A program made the position numbers and the translations under genes. From Pseudomonas sp. SCA2728.1_7 (GTDB lineage: Bacteria > Pseudomonadota > Gammaproteobacteria > Pseudomonadales > Pseudomonadaceae), in contig NZ_CP073104.1 in NCBI RefSeq assembly GCF_018138145.1, forward strand, positions 4,035,001 to 4,099,000: 64,000 nucleotides of DNA, read 5' to 3'. This document shows, piece after piece, positions 8,668 through 18,723 of the stretch; position 1 is the first letter of the stretch, and each line of letters begins with the position of its first letter. The notes below the pieces were generated by a model that was given only the letters and a program-made list of their open reading frames with translations, had not been told where the DNA came from and did not search any database.

Positions 8668-10625
8668 AGTCACTCGGCACCTGGCTGCTGGCCGGGGCGT
8701 TGTTGCTGCTTGGCAACAACGCCCACGCCGGCCTGCAACTGCGGCTCAAGACCGACGGTCTGAGCCCCGCCCAACAACAGGCCAGCCAGGCGCTGATCGA
8801 TGAGGCAATGCAAAAGTTGCCGCCGAGCTTTATCGAGCGGCTGGATCGGCGCATAGATGTCGGCTGGACCGACGACATGCCGAGCAACGCCTATGGCCAG
8901 GCCACGCTGGTGGCCGAACTCGATCTGAATCGCAAACTGCTGGCCAGCCTGACTGACGGCAGCGCAGCCAAAGAAAAAACCAATCGCCCCCACGGCACTG
9001 TGCGTCAGGAACTGCTCGCCACGGTGCTGCATGAAATCACCCACATTTATGATCGCGCGCGCCTGTGGCCGAGTGCCGAGCGCACGCTGATCCAGCGTTG
9101 CACTCGACGGTTCAACAGCGCCGGGCTGATCGGCATCCCCGATGAATGCCGTGGCCAGAACGGCCGTCGCTTCACCCTCAGCGATGATCCGCGCCTGCTC
9201 GACCTCGCCGGTTGGCAGCAATACGTCGGTCGTCGTGGTGAACGCGAACAACACAACCGGCAGATCGCGCGCAGCCCGGACCTGTACGAAATCTCCAGCC
9301 CGAAGGAGTTCGTCGCGGTCAACATGGAGTACTTCCTCCTCGATCCGAGCTATGCCTGCCGTCGCCCGGCGCTGTATCGCTATTACCAGGAGCACTTCGG
9401 CTGGGCGCCGCCGGCCAAAGACGCCTGCAGCAAAACTTTCTCGTTCCTCAATGCCGGCAACGACTTCGCCAAGCAACCCTTGGGGCAGGTCGATCCCGAG
9501 CGGGTGTATGCCGTCGACTATCTGCTGGCCGAGGCCAATCAGAACTGGGTCAGCCGTTGGGGCCACAGCATGTTGCGTCTGGTGATCTGCGCACCGGGCC
9601 GTCCGCGCGGGCCGGATTGCCGACTCGATCTGGACCAGCATCTGGTGTTGTCCTACCGCGCCTTCGTCGGCGATGTGCAGCTGTCGAGCTGGGACGGACT
9701 GGTCGGCAAATACCCGTCGCGGCTGTTCGTGTTGCCGCTCGCGCAGGTCATCGACGAATACACCAAGACCGAACTGCGCAGCCTCGCTTCCGTGCCGTTG
9801 AACCTGTCACGGGACGAGATCGAAGGCGTGGTCGAGCATGCGGCCGAGATGCACTGGAGCTATGACGGCAACTACTTCTTCCTCTCCAACAACTGTGCAG
9901 TGGAAGGTTTGAAACTGTTGCGCAGCGGCAGTAACAACAACCAGTTCGTGGGTCTGGACAGCATCATGCCCAACGGTTTGCTGGAAGTGATGAAGGGCCG
10001 TGGTCTGGCGGACACCAGTGTGCTGGATGATCCGAAAGAAGCCTTGCGTCTGGGCTATCGCTTCGACTCGTTCCGCGATCGCTATCAGGCGATGTTCGAT
10101 GTGCTGAAGAAGCAATTGCCGATCAAGCAGAACACCGTCGAAGAATGGCTTTCACTGACAGCCGAAGAACGCCGTGAGTGGTTTGAGCGCGCCGACTTGC
10201 GCACCAGCGCCGCGTTGTTGTTGCTGGAGCAGGCGAGTTATCGCCGCCAATTGCTGCTGGCACAAGACGAGGTCAAGCAGCGTTACCTCGGCGCGCGAGA
10301 GCTGGAAAACGGCGGCATGGACAAGGCCAACGCGACCTTGCAGGAAATCCTCGCCAATAGCGGGTTCCTCAGCCGTCCGGCGGAATTGCTCGACGCCAAG
10401 GGTTACGGATTGCCACAGCCGACCGAGTTCACTCGACTGGAAGCGGAGAGCAGTCAGCGGCAGAAGAAGCTGCTGGCACTGTCGGGTGATCTCGACGCCG
10501 AAGTACGCAAGTTGCTGGAGCCGAAGCGGGCCGCCGAAATTGCGGCCAGCGAAGAGAACGTGAAGCAGATTGGCGCGCATCTGCGCAAACTGCACAAGGC
10601 CTCCGGCGGACTGGAGCTGCCCTGA
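8664..10625 (+). CDS. Large exported protein with HExxH motif and DUF4105 (Lnb-type) region
   Basis: This 653-residue protein starts at GTG 8664, overlapping the stop of the upstream DUF2388 gene. It has a signal peptide (MKSLGTWLLAGALLLLGNNA, cleaved at AHA-GLQ). Residues 123-127 are HEITH in VLHEITHIYDRARLWPS, a zincin-type zinc site. Further on, AEANQNWVSRWGHSMLRL (His301) and FFLSNNCAVEGLKLLR (Cys411) mark a DUF4105 region; this family includes the N-terminal domain of the Bacteroides lipoprotein N-acyltransferase Lnb and uses a papain-like Cys/His pair. The last 170 residues are helical and charged. It could be a periplasmic hydrolase or acyltransferase; the substrate is unknown. A terminator follows immediately. 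Confidence 0.82.
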   Translation: MKSLGTWLLAGALLLLGNNAHAGLQLRLKTDGLSPAQQQASQALIDEAMQKLPPSFIERLDRRIDVGWTDDMPSNAYGQATLVAELDLNRKLLASLTDGSAAKEKTNRPHGTVRQELLATVLHEITHIYDRARLWPSAERTLIQRCTRRFNSAGLIGIPDECRGQNGRRFTLSDDPRLLDLAGWQQYVGRRGEREQHNRQIARSPDLYEISSPKEFVAVNMEYFLLDPSYACRRPALYRYYQEHFGWAPPAKDACSKTFSFLNAGNDFAKQPLGQVDPERVYAVDYLLAEANQNWVSRWGHSMLRLVICAPGRPRGPDCRLDLDQHLVLSYRAFVGDVQLSSWDGLVGKYPSRLFVLPLAQVIDEYTKTELRSLASVPLNLSRDEIEGVVEHAAEMHWSYDGNYFFLSNNCAVEGLKLLRSGSNNNQFVGLDSIMPNGLLEVMKGRGLADTSVLDDPKEALRLGYRFDSFRDRYQAMFDVLKKQLPIKQNTVEEWLSLTAEERREWFERADLRTSAALLLLEQASYRRQLLLAQDEVKQRYLGARELENGGMDKANATLQEILANSGFLSRPAELLDAKGYGLPQPTEFTRLEAESSQRQKKLLALSGDLDAEVRKLLEPKRAAEIAASEENVKQIGAHLRKLHKASGGLELP

Positions 10626-10660
10626 AAAAAAGACCGCAGCCATTGGCTGTGGTCTTTTTT
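10625..10660. terminator. Bidirectional terminator between convergent genes
   Basis: An 11-bp stem (AGACCGCAGCC at 10631-10641 and GGCTGTGGTCT at 10645-10655, one G-U pair) is flanked by an A-run on the left and a T-run on the right, so it can stop transcription of both the DUF4105 gene and the gene read from the other strand. Confidence 0.9.
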
Positions 10661-10672
10661 ATTGCCTGCGGA

Positions 10673-11128
10673 TCAATACAAAACGCCATCGAGAATTTCG
10701 TAGACGATCCCGGTGCCCACCGCGATCAGCACAATGTCGCCCCCCGCCCGACGCCATTCATAACCCGGATACACCGGCAAACGACCCAACGCGCGACCGT
10801 CCAGACGTTCACCGTAATACCCATGCGGCAACGGCCGGCCACGCTCCAGATGAATCCCCGGAGGCGGCGGCGCACCGCGTACAAAGTAGCCATGATTGTC
10901 ACGAATGGTCTGACGCACCGGACCAAAGTCGCGCGGTGGCGGACCACCACGGTGATCATTCTGTGGGCCACGGTGGTCGTCACCGTGATTGTCGCCGCGG
11001 TTATCGTGCTGGCCCTGCTGTGGGCCGCCGTGGTCGTGATCGTCGCGCGGATCAGCGCTGGCCAGCAGCGGAGTCGCACTGATCAACAGCACGCCCAGTC
11101 CGGCCATCAGACGTTTCGGCATTTTCAT
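10673..11128 (-). CDS. CigR/RcnB-like periplasmic protein
   Basis: The ATG at 11128 is preferred to the GTG at 11143, because GAGGAAA lies at the right distance. The 151-residue product has a signal peptide (MKMPKRLMAGLGVLLISATP, cleaved near ASA-DPR), a low-complexity stretch rich in Asp, His, Gly, Asn and Pro (DDHDHGGPQQGQHDNRGD), then a RcnB-like core (YFVRGAPPPPGIHLERGRPL, LPHGYYGERL) and a hydrophobic C-terminus (GDIVLIAVGTGIVYEILDGV). It resembles RcnB and the CigR anti-virulence family. The His/Asp-rich part may bind metal; that is inference. Confidence 0.78.
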   Translation of the reverse strand: MKMPKRLMAGLGVLLISATPLLASADPRDDHDHGGPQQGQHDNRGDNHGDDHRGPQNDHRGGPPPRDFGPVRQTIRDNHGYFVRGAPPPPGIHLERGRPLPHGYYGERLDGRALGRLPVYPGYEWRRAGGDIVLIAVGTGIVYEILDGVLY

Positions 11129-11150
11129 CGGGTATTTCCTCACGGCACAA

Positions 11151-11187
11151 ACAACAAAAAGGGCTTCAGAACGATGTTCTGAAGCCC
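11151..11187 (-). terminator. Terminator of trpBA
   Basis: A 12-bp perfect stem (GGGCTTCAGAAC at 11161-11172 and GTTCTGAAGCCC at 11176-11187) has a three-base loop. Read on the minus strand it is followed by a T-rich run, 64 bases beyond the trpA stop. Confidence 0.92.
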
Positions 11188-11250
11188 TCGGTCTTGCTCA
11201 TTTAGTCTGTGCCGCGAGGCGCTAATTCCTCTGTATCAGGAACTTTACCT

Positions 11251-12062
11251 TCAGCTGACGCGGGCCTTACGCACGCCTTCCGACAGTACCGAGCACAAGC
11301 CCAATACGCCGTCGACGGCTTGAGCAGGCGTGGTCGCATTGGCGATATGATCGATCAACGCCGAGCCCACCACTACACCATCAGCCAGACGCGCGATGGA
11401 CGCTGCTTGCTCCGGCGTACGGATGCCGAAACCGATGCTGATTGGCAGATCGGTATGACGGCGCAGACGAGTCACCGCCTCTTCGACATGCTCCAGCGTT
11501 GCGGCGCCAGCACCGGTCACACCGGCGACCGACACGTAGTAAACGAAACCGGAACTGCCATTGAGTACTTTCGGCAAACGCGCATCGTCGGTGGTCGGCG
11601 TGGTCAGGCGGATAAAGTCCAGACCGGCAGCCTGCGCCGGGTCGCACAGCTCGGCGTTGTGCTCAGGCGGCATGTCGACCACGATCAGGCCATCGACGCC
11701 GGCCTCTTTCGCGTCAGCGATGAAGCGTTCAACGCCATACATGTGGATCGGATTGAAGTAGCCCATCAGTACCAGCGGCGTATCGCTGTTGCCTTCGCGG
11801 AACTCGCGAACCATTTGCAGGGTTTTCACCAGGTTCTGCTTGGCGCCCAAGGCACGGATGTTCGCCAGTTGAATCGCCGGGCCGTCGGCCATCGGGTCGG
11901 TAAACGGCATGCCCAGCTCGATCACATCGGCGCCAGCACCCGGCAAGCCTTTGAGGATCGCCAGCGAAGTGTCGTAGTCCGGATCACCGGCAGTGACGAA
12001 GGTCACCAGCGCGGCGCGGTTCTGTTCTTTGAGGTCGGCAAAACGGCTTTGCAGGCGGCTCA

Positions 12063-12063
<1 letters not shown>
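11251..12063 (-). CDS. trpA: Tryptophan synthase alpha chain
   Basis: This 270-residue TIM-barrel protein cleaves indole-3-glycerol phosphate to indole and glyceraldehyde 3-phosphate in the last step of tryptophan synthesis. Both catalytic residues are present: Glu49 in [12 protein letters not shown] and Asp60 in PMADGPAIQ. The phosphate-binding [11 protein letters not shown] and [10 protein letters not shown] are also in place. Its ATG shares one base with the trpB stop (TGATG), so the alpha2beta2 partners are translationally coupled. Confidence 0.98.
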
Positions 12064-13424
<1,361 letters not shown>

Positions 13425-14342
13425 ATGAGCCACGACCTTCCTCCGCTGAACGCATTGCGTGCGTTCGAAGCGACCGCCCGATTGAACAGCGTCAGCCAGG
13501 CTGCCGAGCAGTTGCACGTCACGCATGGCGCGGTCAGTCGTCAGCTCAAAGTGCTGGAAGAGCACTTGGGCGTCAGTCTGTTCGTCAAGGATGGGCGCGG
13601 CTTGAAACTCACAGATGCCGGCATGCGTTTGCGCGATGCCAGTGGCGAGGCGTTTGACCGGTTGCGCAGTGTTTGCGCGGAATTGACGCAAAGCACGGCG
13701 GATGCGCCTTTCGTACTGGGTTGCTCGGGAAGTCTGCTGGCGCGCTGGTTTATCCCGCGCTTGGGGCGGTTGAATGCCGATCTGCCGGATCTGCGTCTGC
13801 ATCTGTCGGCGGGTGAAGGCGATCTCGATCCACGACGTCCGGGACTGGATGCTTTGCTGCTGTTCGCCGAGCCACCATGGCCTGCGGACATGCAGGTCTA
13901 TGAACTGGCCGCAGAACGCATCGGTCCGGTCATGAGTCCGTTGTTCAGTGGCTATCAACGCCTGCAAACAGCGCCAGCTTCAGCGCTGCTCAGTGAACCA
14001 TTGCTGCACACCACTTCGCGTCCGCAAGCCTGGCCGAGTTGGGCGCAGCAGAGCGCACTCGACGCGAGAACGTTGAAGCTGGGGCAAGGTTTCGAGCATT
14101 TGTATTATTTGCTGGAAGCAGCAGTCGCCGGTCTCGGCGTGGCCATCGCGCCGGAGCCGCTGGTAACAGAAGATTTGAAGGCCGGTCGCCTGGTTGCGCC
14201 ATGGGGCTTCTGTGAAACCCCGGCGCAACTGGCGTTGTGGCTACCCAAGCGCGCCGCAGACGGGCGCGCCCGGCAACTGGCGCAATGGCTCAAGAACGAG
14301 CTGCGCCAGAGCGATCACTCGCCGCGCTTGAATAGCAAGTAA
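13425..14342 (+). CDS. trpI: LysR-family activator of trpBA
   Basis: This 305-residue LysR protein has its helix-turn-helix near residues 18-45 ([20 protein letters not shown] then [13 protein letters not shown]) and a periplasmic-binding-like effector domain. Divergent placement next to trpBA is diagnostic for TrpI, which senses indoleglycerol phosphate. The gene ends tail-to-tail with the DUF883 gene, overlapping it by 28 bases. Confidence 0.94.
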   Translation: MSHDLPPLNALRAFEATARLNSVSQAAEQLHVTHGAVSRQLKVLEEHLGVSLFVKDGRGLKLTDAGMRLRDASGEAFDRLRSVCAELTQSTADAPFVLGCSGSLLARWFIPRLGRLNADLPDLRLHLSAGEGDLDPRRPGLDALLLFAEPPWPADMQVYELAAERIGPVMSPLFSGYQRLQTAPASALLSEPLLHTTSRPQAWPSWAQQSALDARTLKLGQGFEHLYYLLEAAVAGLGVAIAPEPLVTEDLKAGRLVAPWGFCETPAQLALWLPKRAADGRARQLAQWLKNELRQSDHSPRLNSK

Positions 14343-14641
14343 GCGGCCAGCAGACCGATCGCACCGACTGCAACACCGGCGGTCGTCCACGGATGTTCCT
14401 GCGCGTAATCACGGGTGGCGATCCCGGTTTCACGGGTTTTAACCTTGACTTCTTCATAGGCATCGCTGAGCAGGTGACGCGAATGTTTCAGCGCACTTTC
14501 GGCATTGCTTTTCAGCGCCTTGAGGGTCTTGCGCGACTCGTCCGAAGCGTCGTCCTTCAAGCTTTCCAACGATTTGAGCAGACTCTCGATCTCGGCTTCC
14601 ATGCTTTGCAACGAGGCTTTACGTAAAGAGGTGTTGGCCAT
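14315..14641 (-). CDS. DUF883 family (ElaB/YqjD-like) membrane-anchored protein
   Basis: The start is ATG 14641 ([17 protein letters not shown]); the longer open frame is upstream read-through. The 108-residue product is mostly amphipathic coiled coil ([20 protein letters not shown]) and ends in one membrane helix ([20 protein letters not shown]) with a basic tail KRGE. This layout is that of ElaB/YqjD, tail-anchored inner-membrane proteins, some of which bind ribosomes in stationary phase. Its 3' end overlaps trpI convergently. Confidence 0.85.
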   Translation of the reverse strand: MANTSLRKASLQSMEAEIESLLKSLESLKDDASDESRKTLKALKSNAESALKHSRHLLSDAYEEVKVKTRETGIATRDYAQEHPWTTAGVAVGAIGLLAAYLLFKRGE

Positions 14642-14798
14642 GGTGGCTCTCCTGCATTGGTGATGAGTGGCGTGTGTTGGTTGGGACTTCAGCGGTTTGA
14701 GAAAGTGCAGAAAATCTGAACTTCGCCTGCGCAAAGCCGCCGAAATCAACAGTGCAGATTCACTGCTAGTCTCAATTCCACACGCCAAGGAGATCGTT

Positions 14799-15014
14799 AT
14801 GAGTGACCATCACACGTACAAGAAAGTCGAGCTGGTCGGTTCGTCGACCAGCAGCATTGAAGACGCCATCAACAACGCGATTGCTGAAGCAAACAAGACC
14901 ATTCGCAACCTGGAATGGTTTGAAGTGACCGAAACCCGTGGTCACATCAAGGACGGCAAGGCCGCGCACTTTCAGGTGACATTGAAAGTCGGCTTCAAGA
15001 TTGCCAGCAGCTGA
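14799..15014 (+). CDS. Dodecin flavoprotein
   Basis: This 71-residue protein ([20 protein letters not shown]) matches dodecin: a short beta-strand/helix/beta protein that assembles into a hollow dodecamer storing or buffering FMN, riboflavin or CoA. The flavin-stacking tryptophan is in [14 protein letters not shown], and the final strand [14 protein letters not shown] is typical. AAGGAG lies about eight bases before the ATG. It appears to be a single-gene unit. Confidence 0.93.
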   Translation: MSDHHTYKKVELVGSSTSSIEDAINNAIAEANKTIRNLEWFEVTETRGHIKDGKAAHFQVTLKVGFKIASS

Positions 15015-15142
15015 GTTTGGTCTAGTCTTCTGAACTTGCGCGCTGGCCGAGTGCCATAGGAATGGCAAAGCGCTACAGGGTGAGTTCATCGGGTGGATGA
15101 CCTGATGCCCGCCTCTTTCAATCCGACCAGGGAGTGCGACCG

Positions 15143-15367
15143 ATGAAGAAGTTCATGTTGGCAGTAGGTTTGTTGAGCCTTGCGGGTGGTACGTTTGCTG
15201 CCGGTAAGCCATGTGAAGAGCTGAAAAGCGAGATTGCGGCGAAGCTGGATGCCAAGGGCGTTTCCGGGTATTCCCTGGAGATTGTTGATAAGGGCGCAGC
15301 GTCTGACGGCAAAGTCGTTGGCTCCTGCGAGGGCGGCGCCAAGGAAATCGTCTACAAGCGCGGTTGA
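15143..15367 (+). CDS. DUF1161 small exported protein, copy 1
   Basis: The ATG at 15143 follows AGGGAG with good spacing and gives a 74-residue precursor with a signal peptide (MKKFMLAVGLLSLAGGTFAA, cleaved at TFA-AGK). The mature domain has two cysteines (KPCEELKSEI and VVGSCEGGAKEIVYKRG) that can form a disulfide, typical of DUF1161. A paralog lies at 17536. Function unknown; expected in the periplasm. Confidence 0.87.
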   Translation: MKKFMLAVGLLSLAGGTFAAGKPCEELKSEIAAKLDAKGVSGYSLEIVDKGAASDGKVVGSCEGGAKEIVYKRG

Positions 15368-15385
15368 TCGTGACTGAAATGCAAA

Positions 15386-15412
15386 AGCCGACGTGAAGGC
15401 GTCGGCTTTTTT
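15386..15412 (+). terminator. Terminator after DUF1161 copy 1
   Basis: An 8-bp stem (AGCCGACG at 15386-15393 and CGTCGGCT at 15400-15407) with a six-base loop is followed by a T-run. Confidence 0.9.
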
Positions 15413-15453
15413 GTGTCCGGGATTTGAGATTTTTGGTGGATTTGAAATCGAAC

Positions 15454-15614
15454 CCCCTCACCCCAGCCCTCTCCCCCCAGGGGGGCGAGGGGGAAAGGGA
15501 GCAGATCGGGGGTTGTTCAGAGCCTGATTACGACTGGATTTTTCAGGTCGGCGTATCTCGAACAGTCAATCCGGTCAGTCCCCTCTCCCTCCGGGAGAGG
15601 GTTAGGGTGAGGGG
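15454..15614. repeat. MITE-like repeat, copy A
   Basis: The element is bounded by inverted ends CCCCTCACCCCAGCCCTCTC and GAGAGGGTTAGGGTGAGGGG, each next to a small internal hairpin. Its inverse complement matches copy B at 42374-42592 over about the first 70 bases, including the internal ATACGCCGACCTG. It is therefore a dispersed element rather than a simple terminator. No reading frame in it is convincing. It sits just past the 3' end of the LLM oxidoreductase gene. Confidence 0.75.
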
Positions 15615-15618
15615 CTTT

Positions 15619-16620
15619 TCAGCCCTTCATCACCTGCGCCAACAACTCGTACGAATGCACTCGATCAGCGTGTTCGTAGAGATCACTGGTGAAAATCAGC
15701 TCGTCGGCCTGGGTCTGCTCAACCAGCACTTCCAGCTTGGCGCGGATCTTCTGCGGGCTCCCCACCATCGCCAGCCCCAGGAAATCCCCCACCGCCTCAC
15801 GCTCATGCGGTAGCCACAGCCCGTCCATGGTTTTCACCGGCGGACGCTGCACCAGGCTCTGCCCGCGCATCAACGCGAGAATGCGCTGGTACACCGAAGT
15901 CGCCAGGTAATCGGCTTGTTCATCGGTATCGGCCGCCACCAGCGGCACGCCGAGCATCACGTACGGTTTGTCGAGCACCGCCGAAGGCTTGAAGTGATTG
16001 CGATAAACGCGGATCGCCTCATGCATGAAGCGCGGAGCGAAATGCGAGGCGAAGGCGTAAGGCAAGCCGCGCTCACCAGCCAATTGCGCGCTGAACAGGC
16101 TGGAACCCAGCAGCCAGATCGGCACATTGGTGCCGGTGCCCGGCATCGCGATCACCCGCTGTTCCGGCGTGCGCGGACCGAGGTAGCGCACCAGTTCGGC
16201 GACGTCCTCGGGGAAATCATCAGCGCTACCGGAGCGCTCACGGCGCAAGGCGCGGGCGGTCATTTGATCGGAACCGGGAGCACGGCCCAAGCCGAGGTCG
16301 ATCCGGCCCGGGTACAGACTTTCCAGTGTGCCGAACTGCTCGGCAATCACCAGCGGCGCATGGTTGGGTAGCATCACGCCGCCGGAGCCGACACGGATGG
16401 TCGAGGTCCCGCCGGCCAAATAGCCGAGCAGAACAGACGTCGCAGAACTGGCGATGCCGTCCATGTTGTGGTGTTCGGCCACCCAGAACCGCGTGTAGCC
16501 GAATTTCTCGACATGCTGCGCCAGGTCCAGCGAGTTGCGCAGCGACTGCGCCGGGCTGCCGTTCTCGCGCACCGGTACCAGATCGAGGGTGGAAAATTTT
16601 ACGTCGGACAGTTGCTTCAT
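15619..16620 (-). CDS. LLM-class flavin-dependent oxidoreductase
   Basis: This 333-residue luciferase-like protein carries the family motifs [40 protein letters not shown] and [17 protein letters not shown], which form the TIM barrel and F420/FMN-binding face. It is closest to the YhbW-type MsnO8-like subgroup. It stands alone, reading toward the MITE-like repeat. The substrate cannot be predicted from sequence. Confidence 0.88.
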   Translation of the reverse strand: MKQLSDVKFSTLDLVPVRENGSPAQSLRNSLDLAQHVEKFGYTRFWVAEHHNMDGIASSATSVLLGYLAGGTSTIRVGSGGVMLPNHAPLVIAEQFGTLESLYPGRIDLGLGRAPGSDQMTARALRRERSGSADDFPEDVAELVRYLGPRTPEQRVIAMPGTGTNVPIWLLGSSLFSAQLAGERGLPYAFASHFAPRFMHEAIRVYRNHFKPSAVLDKPYVMLGVPLVAADTDEQADYLATSVYQRILALMRGQSLVQRPPVKTMDGLWLPHEREAVGDFLGLAMVGSPQKIRAKLEVLVEQTQADELIFTSDLYEHADRVHSYELLAQVMKG

Positions 16621-16861
16621 AAACCTGCGTCTCCGAGTGAGGAGGCAGGCTTTTCTTGCGAACGAAAACCTGCCAAATCCATAAGCGTGTTTTGTGCAAT
16701 GAGGGCATATACCCGAGTTTCAATAGCAGCGATGAAATTTCCTACTAAAAAAGTCAACGATTCAGCCGGGCTGAACTTTGCTGCGGCGTCTATCCTCAGA
16801 AGCCTTGCAAGTAAAACCACGACGGCGCGGCGTTTCCGCGCCAGATCTTGAGGAGGCAGAC

Positions 16862-17293
16862 ATGGCTATCGTGAAGAAAGCATCCGCACATTGGGCAGGC
16901 GATCTGAAAACCGGCATCGGCTCGATCTCCACAGAAACCGGGGTCCTCAGAGAAGCGCCCTACGGCTTCAAGGCCCGCTTCGAGGGCGGCAAAGGTACCA
17001 ACCCGGAGGAACTGATCGGCGCCGCGCATGCCGGTTGTTTTTCCATGGCGTTTTCGATGATTCTGGGCGATGCGGGCCTGAAGGCCGACAGCATTGATAC
17101 TCAGGCGGAGGTGACTCTGGATCAGGTCGATGGCGGGTTCGCGATTACCGCGGTGAAGCTGATCCTCAAGGCGAAAATCCCTGGGGCGACGCAGGAGCAG
17201 TTTGAAGAGCTGAGCAACAAGGCCAAGGAAGGGTGCCCGGTGTCGAAAGTGCTGAATGCGAAGATTACCCTTGAGGCTTCGCTGGTCAGTTGA
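16862..17293 (+). CDS. osmC: OsmC family organic hydroperoxide reductase
   Basis: ATG 16862 follows a strong GAGGAGG. The 143-residue protein reduces organic peroxides with two cysteines, both present: Cys59 in GAAHAGCFSMAFSMI and Cys125 in AKEGCPVSKVLNAK. The N-terminal VKKASAHWAGDLKTGIGSIS fits OsmC rather than Ohr. Expression is probably stress or stationary-phase linked, though no promoter was fixed. A REP pair follows. Confidence 0.93.
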   Translation: MAIVKKASAHWAGDLKTGIGSISTETGVLREAPYGFKARFEGGKGTNPEELIGAAHAGCFSMAFSMILGDAGLKADSIDTQAEVTLDQVDGGFAITAVKLILKAKIPGATQEQFEELSNKAKEGCPVSKVLNAKITLEASLVS

Positions 17294-17313
17294 TTCGGCG
17301 CTGGCCGGTCTGA

Positions 17314-17396
17314 CGCCTTCGCGAGCAGGCTCGCTCCCACAGGGATTCGTGTGGCACACAGTTGCAAATGTGGGAGCGAGCCTGCTCGTGAAGGCG
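17314..17396. repeat. REP pair (GAGCAGGCTCGCTCCCA family)
   Basis: Inverted copies of a roughly 28-base unit (left arm CGCCTTCGCGAGCAGGCTCG..., right arm ...CGAGCCTGCTCGTGAAGGCG) face each other across a 27-base spacer, 20 bases after osmC. This is a REPIN arrangement. Confidence 0.92.
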
Positions 17397-17535
17397 ATTT
17401 CAAAATCAACACAAGGTTTGAAACCTTCAGCACAACTTGTGAGCGAAGTCAGAACCCTCGCTGTAAAAATATGGTCGAATAAGTGACAGCAGCTTCAGCG
17501 CACCCCCGTGCGCGCTGCCTCAGGGAGCTTCACTC

Positions 17536-17775
17536 ATGAAACGTATTGGCTTGGCGATCCTCTGCAGTGCACTGGCCACTTCTGTCATTGCGGCGCCCAA
17601 AGACTGCGAAGAACTCAAGAAAGAGATCGAAATCAAGATTCAGGCCAAAGCCGTGCCCTCCTACACGCTGGAAATCGTCAGCAAGAAAGAGGCTGCAAAA
17701 CACGATATCGCCATGGTTGTCGGCACTTGCGATTATGGCCGCAAGAAAATCATCTATCAGAAGAACGACAGCTGA
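17536..17775 (+). CDS. DUF1161 small exported protein, copy 2
   Basis: This 79-residue precursor (MKRIGLAILCSALATSVIAA, cleaved near IAA-PKD) resembles the gene at 15143: DCEELKKEIEIKIQAKAVPS, YTLEIVSKKE and VVGTCDYGRKKIIYQKNDS keep the two mature cysteines. It is more basic than copy 1. AGGGAG lies upstream at about 17521-17526. The two paralogs are 2.2 kb apart with unrelated genes between them. Confidence 0.86.
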   Translation: MKRIGLAILCSALATSVIAAPKDCEELKKEIEIKIQAKAVPSYTLEIVSKKEAAKHDIAMVVGTCDYGRKKIIYQKNDS

Positions 17776-17781
17776 GTCGCC

Positions 17782-18201
17782 TCAGATAATGCAGTTGTAG
17801 TCGTAGTCCTCGGCGACAATCTCGCGCTTGGCGTTGTACAGCCGGGCACTCGGGGTGAATCCCAGCGAACGCCCCTCCAGCACATAACGCTGGCCGGCCT
17901 CGAAATGGTCATAGCGGATGTACAGATAGCACAGCCGCTCAACCGGGCCGTTCATCAAACTGCCGCCACCACCAAACACTTCGAAATCGAACCGCACGCG
18001 TAATTCGTGGCTGCCGGGGGTGACCTGAAAGTAGCGCCCGTCATTCAGTCGCTGTTTGTCGAGACGCTCGGCCATCAGCACTTTACCGCCGGGTGTCGGC
18101 GTCGAAAAATCGACCCAGGCCATCTGCGGATCGGCCGGGGGCAGCGGTGTCTGACAACCCGCCACAAAACTGGCAACGAGCAACAACAGCAACTGGCGCA
18201 T
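17782..18201 (-). CDS. Putative lipoprotein, paralog A
   Basis: The 139-residue product starts MRQLLLLLVASFVAGCQTPL, a signal peptide with lipobox VAGC; Gln after the Cys predicts outer-membrane sorting. The mature domain is mostly beta (GRYFQVTPGSHELRVRFDFE, LCYLYIRYDHFEAGQRYVLE, GRSLGFTPSARLYNAKREIV). It parallels the neighbour at 18242 strand for strand (PGSHELKVRYQF, FNAGQRYQLQAGSIGFRPWA). Function unknown. Confidence 0.8.
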   Translation of the reverse strand: MRQLLLLLVASFVAGCQTPLPPADPQMAWVDFSTPTPGGKVLMAERLDKQRLNDGRYFQVTPGSHELRVRFDFEVFGGGGSLMNGPVERLCYLYIRYDHFEAGQRYVLEGRSLGFTPSARLYNAKREIVAEDYDYNCII

Positions 18202-18241
18202 GATGAATATCCAAGGATCTGAATACTCAGCATAGCGCCGA

Positions 18242-18664
18242 TCAGCTGCTCTGACAGCCTGCCGGCGTGCCCTGGCCTACCACTTTGCGCTGCTCGTCAT
18301 AGAGCTTCGCCCATGGCCGAAAACCAATGCTGCCAGCCTGTAACTGATAACGCTGGCCGGCATTGAAGTCCTTGAATTTCACATTCAATTGGCAATCGCG
18401 CCACAGCGGCTCAGCGTCGGGACCGATATTGGTCGCCGCCACCGGAAACTGATAACGCACCTTCAATTCATGGCTGCCTGGCTGCACTTCAAAATAGCGT
18501 TTGTCGTCGGTCACGCTGCTATCGACCTTCAACGCTTGCAACGTCGTGTCCTGCTGCCGGGCATCGAGATCGACCCAGGCTTGCGAGGGATCAGGATCGG
18601 GCATTCCGAATCCGGCACAACCGGCCAGCGTCAGCAGGCCTCCTGACAGCATCAACATGCGCAT
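18242..18664 (-). CDS. Putative lipoprotein, paralog B
   Basis: This 140-residue product has a lipobox at MLSGGLLTLAGCAGFG. After a DPSQAWVDLD segment shared with paralog A (DPQMAWVDFS), the mature part has the same order of motifs: KRYFEVQPGSHELKVRYQF, CQLNVKFKDFNAGQRYQLQA, GSIGFRPWAKLYDEQRKVVG. The shared motif order suggests a tandem duplication; the 40-base gap suggests co-transcription. The pair may be surface or periplasmic accessory proteins. Confidence 0.8.
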   Translation of the reverse strand: MRMLMLSGGLLTLAGCAGFGMPDPDPSQAWVDLDARQQDTTLQALKVDSSVTDDKRYFEVQPGSHELKVRYQFPVAATNIGPDAEPLWRDCQLNVKFKDFNAGQRYQLQAGSIGFRPWAKLYDEQRKVVGQGTPAGCQSS

Positions 18665-18723
18665 AGCGGTGCTCCTTAAGGCGGGATAGTCTTGCGGGCA
18701 GACTCTCCGGGGGATTTCTTATT

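Noticed and set aside
15424..15813. 129-codon plus-strand frame across the MITE-like repeat
   Set aside because: It reads through repeat arms into the antisense of the LLM oxidoreductase and has no start signal.
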